A DNA stretch of 15,309 nt. Origin: Syntrophaceae bacterium. Lineage in GTDB: Bacteria; Desulfobacterota; Desulfomonilia; Desulfomonilales; Desulfomonilaceae. Made by a program: the position numbers and the translations under genes. The notes beneath the pieces were generated by a model. It did no database searches and was not told the origin of the DNA. It saw only the letters and a program-made list of their open reading frames with translations. Positions 14,353-15,309 of this stretch are shown here, one piece after another (the stretch's first letter is position 1; each line of letters starts with the position of its first letter). The DNA lies in the NCBI GenBank assembly GCA_014874425.1, contig JACWAG010000185.1, positions 1 to 15,309 of the forward strand, in the 5' to 3' direction.

Positions 14353-15309
14353 CTTTTTTGTCCTGGGAATTTGAATCTTCGGGGTAATCAATTCTAGAAT
14401 GGAGAACCCCTTGCAAAGCCCTTACGTAGGATTTTGTTATGGCCTGAATGTCCTTTAAGGTTAGATGGGACAGATCTAGCTGTCCCTCCTCGAACAGGTT
14501 CATGATCAAGCCTTGGACCTTCTTCTGAATCCTGGCTGGTGTAGGGTCTGGTAAGGTCCTACACGCCGCTTCCGCTATGTCCGCCAGCATTACCAATGCG
14601 GCTTCCTTGCTGTCCGGCAGCGGTCCCGGATATCGAAATTTTTCTTCCGCGACGGGAAGGCGAGATTTATCTGCCTTTTCTACGGCCTTATAGTAAAAGA
14701 ATTTGATCAGACCAGTGCCATGATGTTGCTTAATTATATCAATAATCGGCTCACCCAATCGATACTCCCTGGCTTTTTCCACACCGTTTTTTACGTGTGA
14801 CACCAGGATCAGAGCGCTCATAGTGGGCTCCAGCCGATCATGAGGATTGATACCACGAACTTGATTCTCAATAAAATATGTTGGCTTTGAATTCTTGGCG
14901 ATTTTCCCGATGTCATGGTAAAGGGCCCCTACCCTTGACAATAGAGGATTGGCCCCAATGGCTTCAGCAGCGGATTCAGCCAGGTTGCCGACCAACATCG
15001 AATGGTGATAAGTTCCCGGAGCGTCTAAAGACATTTGTTTTAACAATGGGTGGTTCAGATTGGCTATTTCCAGGAGCCTGATGTTTGTAGTGTAACCCAG
15101 TCTTTCCAGCAAAGGGGTGAGCCCGAGAGTTATGGGCCCACATATGATCCCACCCAGAAAACCAAGGCCAATTTCGTAAACATCCTCAGTCTTTTGCAAT
15201 TGGCCCATGGCCAGCTTAACACTCAAAACCGAAACCATATTGACTAAACCAACCACAAGCCCGGCCCTAAGAATGGCTGTGCAGTCAGAAACTTTGCTCA
15301 CTCCATGCA
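14252..15309 (-). CDS. pgpH: PgpH-type 7TM-HD c-di-AMP phosphodiesterase (5' end outside the window)
   Basis: The frame stays open to the window edge. The GTG near 15301 lies in the middle of the membrane region, so the true start is upstream. Two hydrophobic stretches, RAGLVVGLVNMVSVLSV and IGLGFLGGIICGPITLGL, are the last membrane helices of the 7TM part. The cytosolic HD domain follows: LNHPLLKQMSLDAPGTYHHS, VGNLAESAAEAIGANPLL, the HD pair in ALYHDIGK, then SHVKNGVEKA and KQHHGTGLIKFFYYKA. These histidines and aspartates are the di-metal ligands of PgpH enzymes, which hydrolyse cyclic di-AMP in Gram-positives. Activity in this lineage is inferred from family. The protein continues about 38 residues beyond the usual end (HSRIDYPED) with a polar tail whose last 33 codons lie over the start of ybeY. 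That tail is unusual and may have arisen by loss of an earlier stop. Confidence 0.92.
   Translation of the reverse strand, partial: HGVSKVSDCTAILRAGLVVGLVNMVSVLSVKLAMGQLQKTEDVYEIGLGFLGGIICGPITLGLTPLLERLGYTTNIRLLEIANLNHPLLKQMSLDAPGTYHHSMLVGNLAESAAEAIGANPLLSRVGALYHDIGKIAKNSKPTYFIENQVRGINPHDRLEPTMSALILVSHVKNGVEKAREYRLGEPIIDIIKQHHGTGLIKFFYYKAVEKADKSRLPVAEEKFRYPGPLPDSKEAALVMLADIAEAACRTLPDPTPARIQKKVQGLIMNLFEEGQLDLSHLTLKDIQAITKSYVRALQGVLHSRIDYPEDSNSQDKKDGDPHRLAADRTSNAMEPVAAESGANITGLGLR

Noticed and set aside
15299..15301. GTG as start of the HD-domain protein
   Set aside because: It falls within the membrane region of a 7TM-HD protein; the extracellular domain and first helices must lie beyond the window.

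Overview
The window looks like chromosomal DNA of an anaerobic Desulfobacterota (former Deltaproteobacteria) type organism, perhaps near Desulfomonile or the Syntrophobacterales. The assignment is an inference. It rests on a TSUP permease/dikinase cassette of a kind I associate with sulfate reducers, a MeaB GTPase, a rubrerythrin-type ferritin, a sigma-54 promoter and moderate GC. No insertion sequence, prophage, CRISPR array or other sign of transfer was seen, and most genes are intact housekeeping genes.

Layout. Bases 1-838 hold the 3' part of recA (+), followed by a single-domain response regulator (942-1328, +). After a 273-base gap carrying a near-consensus sigma-54 promoter (1542-1557) comes a + strand cluster: a TauE/SafE-like permease (1611-2885), an unrecognised two-helix membrane protein (2890-3600) and an 873-residue dikinase-like protein (3712-6333). 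The last has the ATP-grasp and phosphohistidine domains of PEP synthase, but its C-terminal third is not recognisably the PEP/pyruvate barrel. comM/yifB (6455-7984, +) follows and meets a secreted 5'-nucleotidase (8105-9658, -) tail to tail. A tRNA-Pro(UGG) gene with its own promoter (9761-9838, -) lies behind the nucleotidase. meaB and rdgB (11593-9926, -) form a likely two-gene unit ending in an intrinsic terminator. Two + strand genes follow: a 321-residue protein with two 57-residue tandem repeats (11871-12836) and a rubrerythrin-like ferritin (12961-13473). The right end is a - strand operon read inward: a pgpH-like 7TM-HD c-di-AMP phosphodiesterase (5' end outside the window), ybeY, and a 77-residue protein of unknown function.

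How they fit together. The most distinctive part is 942-6333. A receiver-only regulator, a sigma-54 promoter, a sulfur-type anion permease, a membrane protein with a large extracytoplasmic domain and an ATP-dependent phosphotransferase with a non-standard acceptor domain together look like a regulated uptake/export and phosphotransfer system with no obvious textbook counterpart. The 111-base gap before the dikinase gene is unusually structured (three hairpins, two mutually exclusive, and no Shine-Dalgarno), so the dikinase may be regulated separately. The remaining genes cover DNA recombination and uptake, nucleotide-pool cleaning and salvage, B12-mutase maintenance, oxidative protection and RNA/ribosome quality control.
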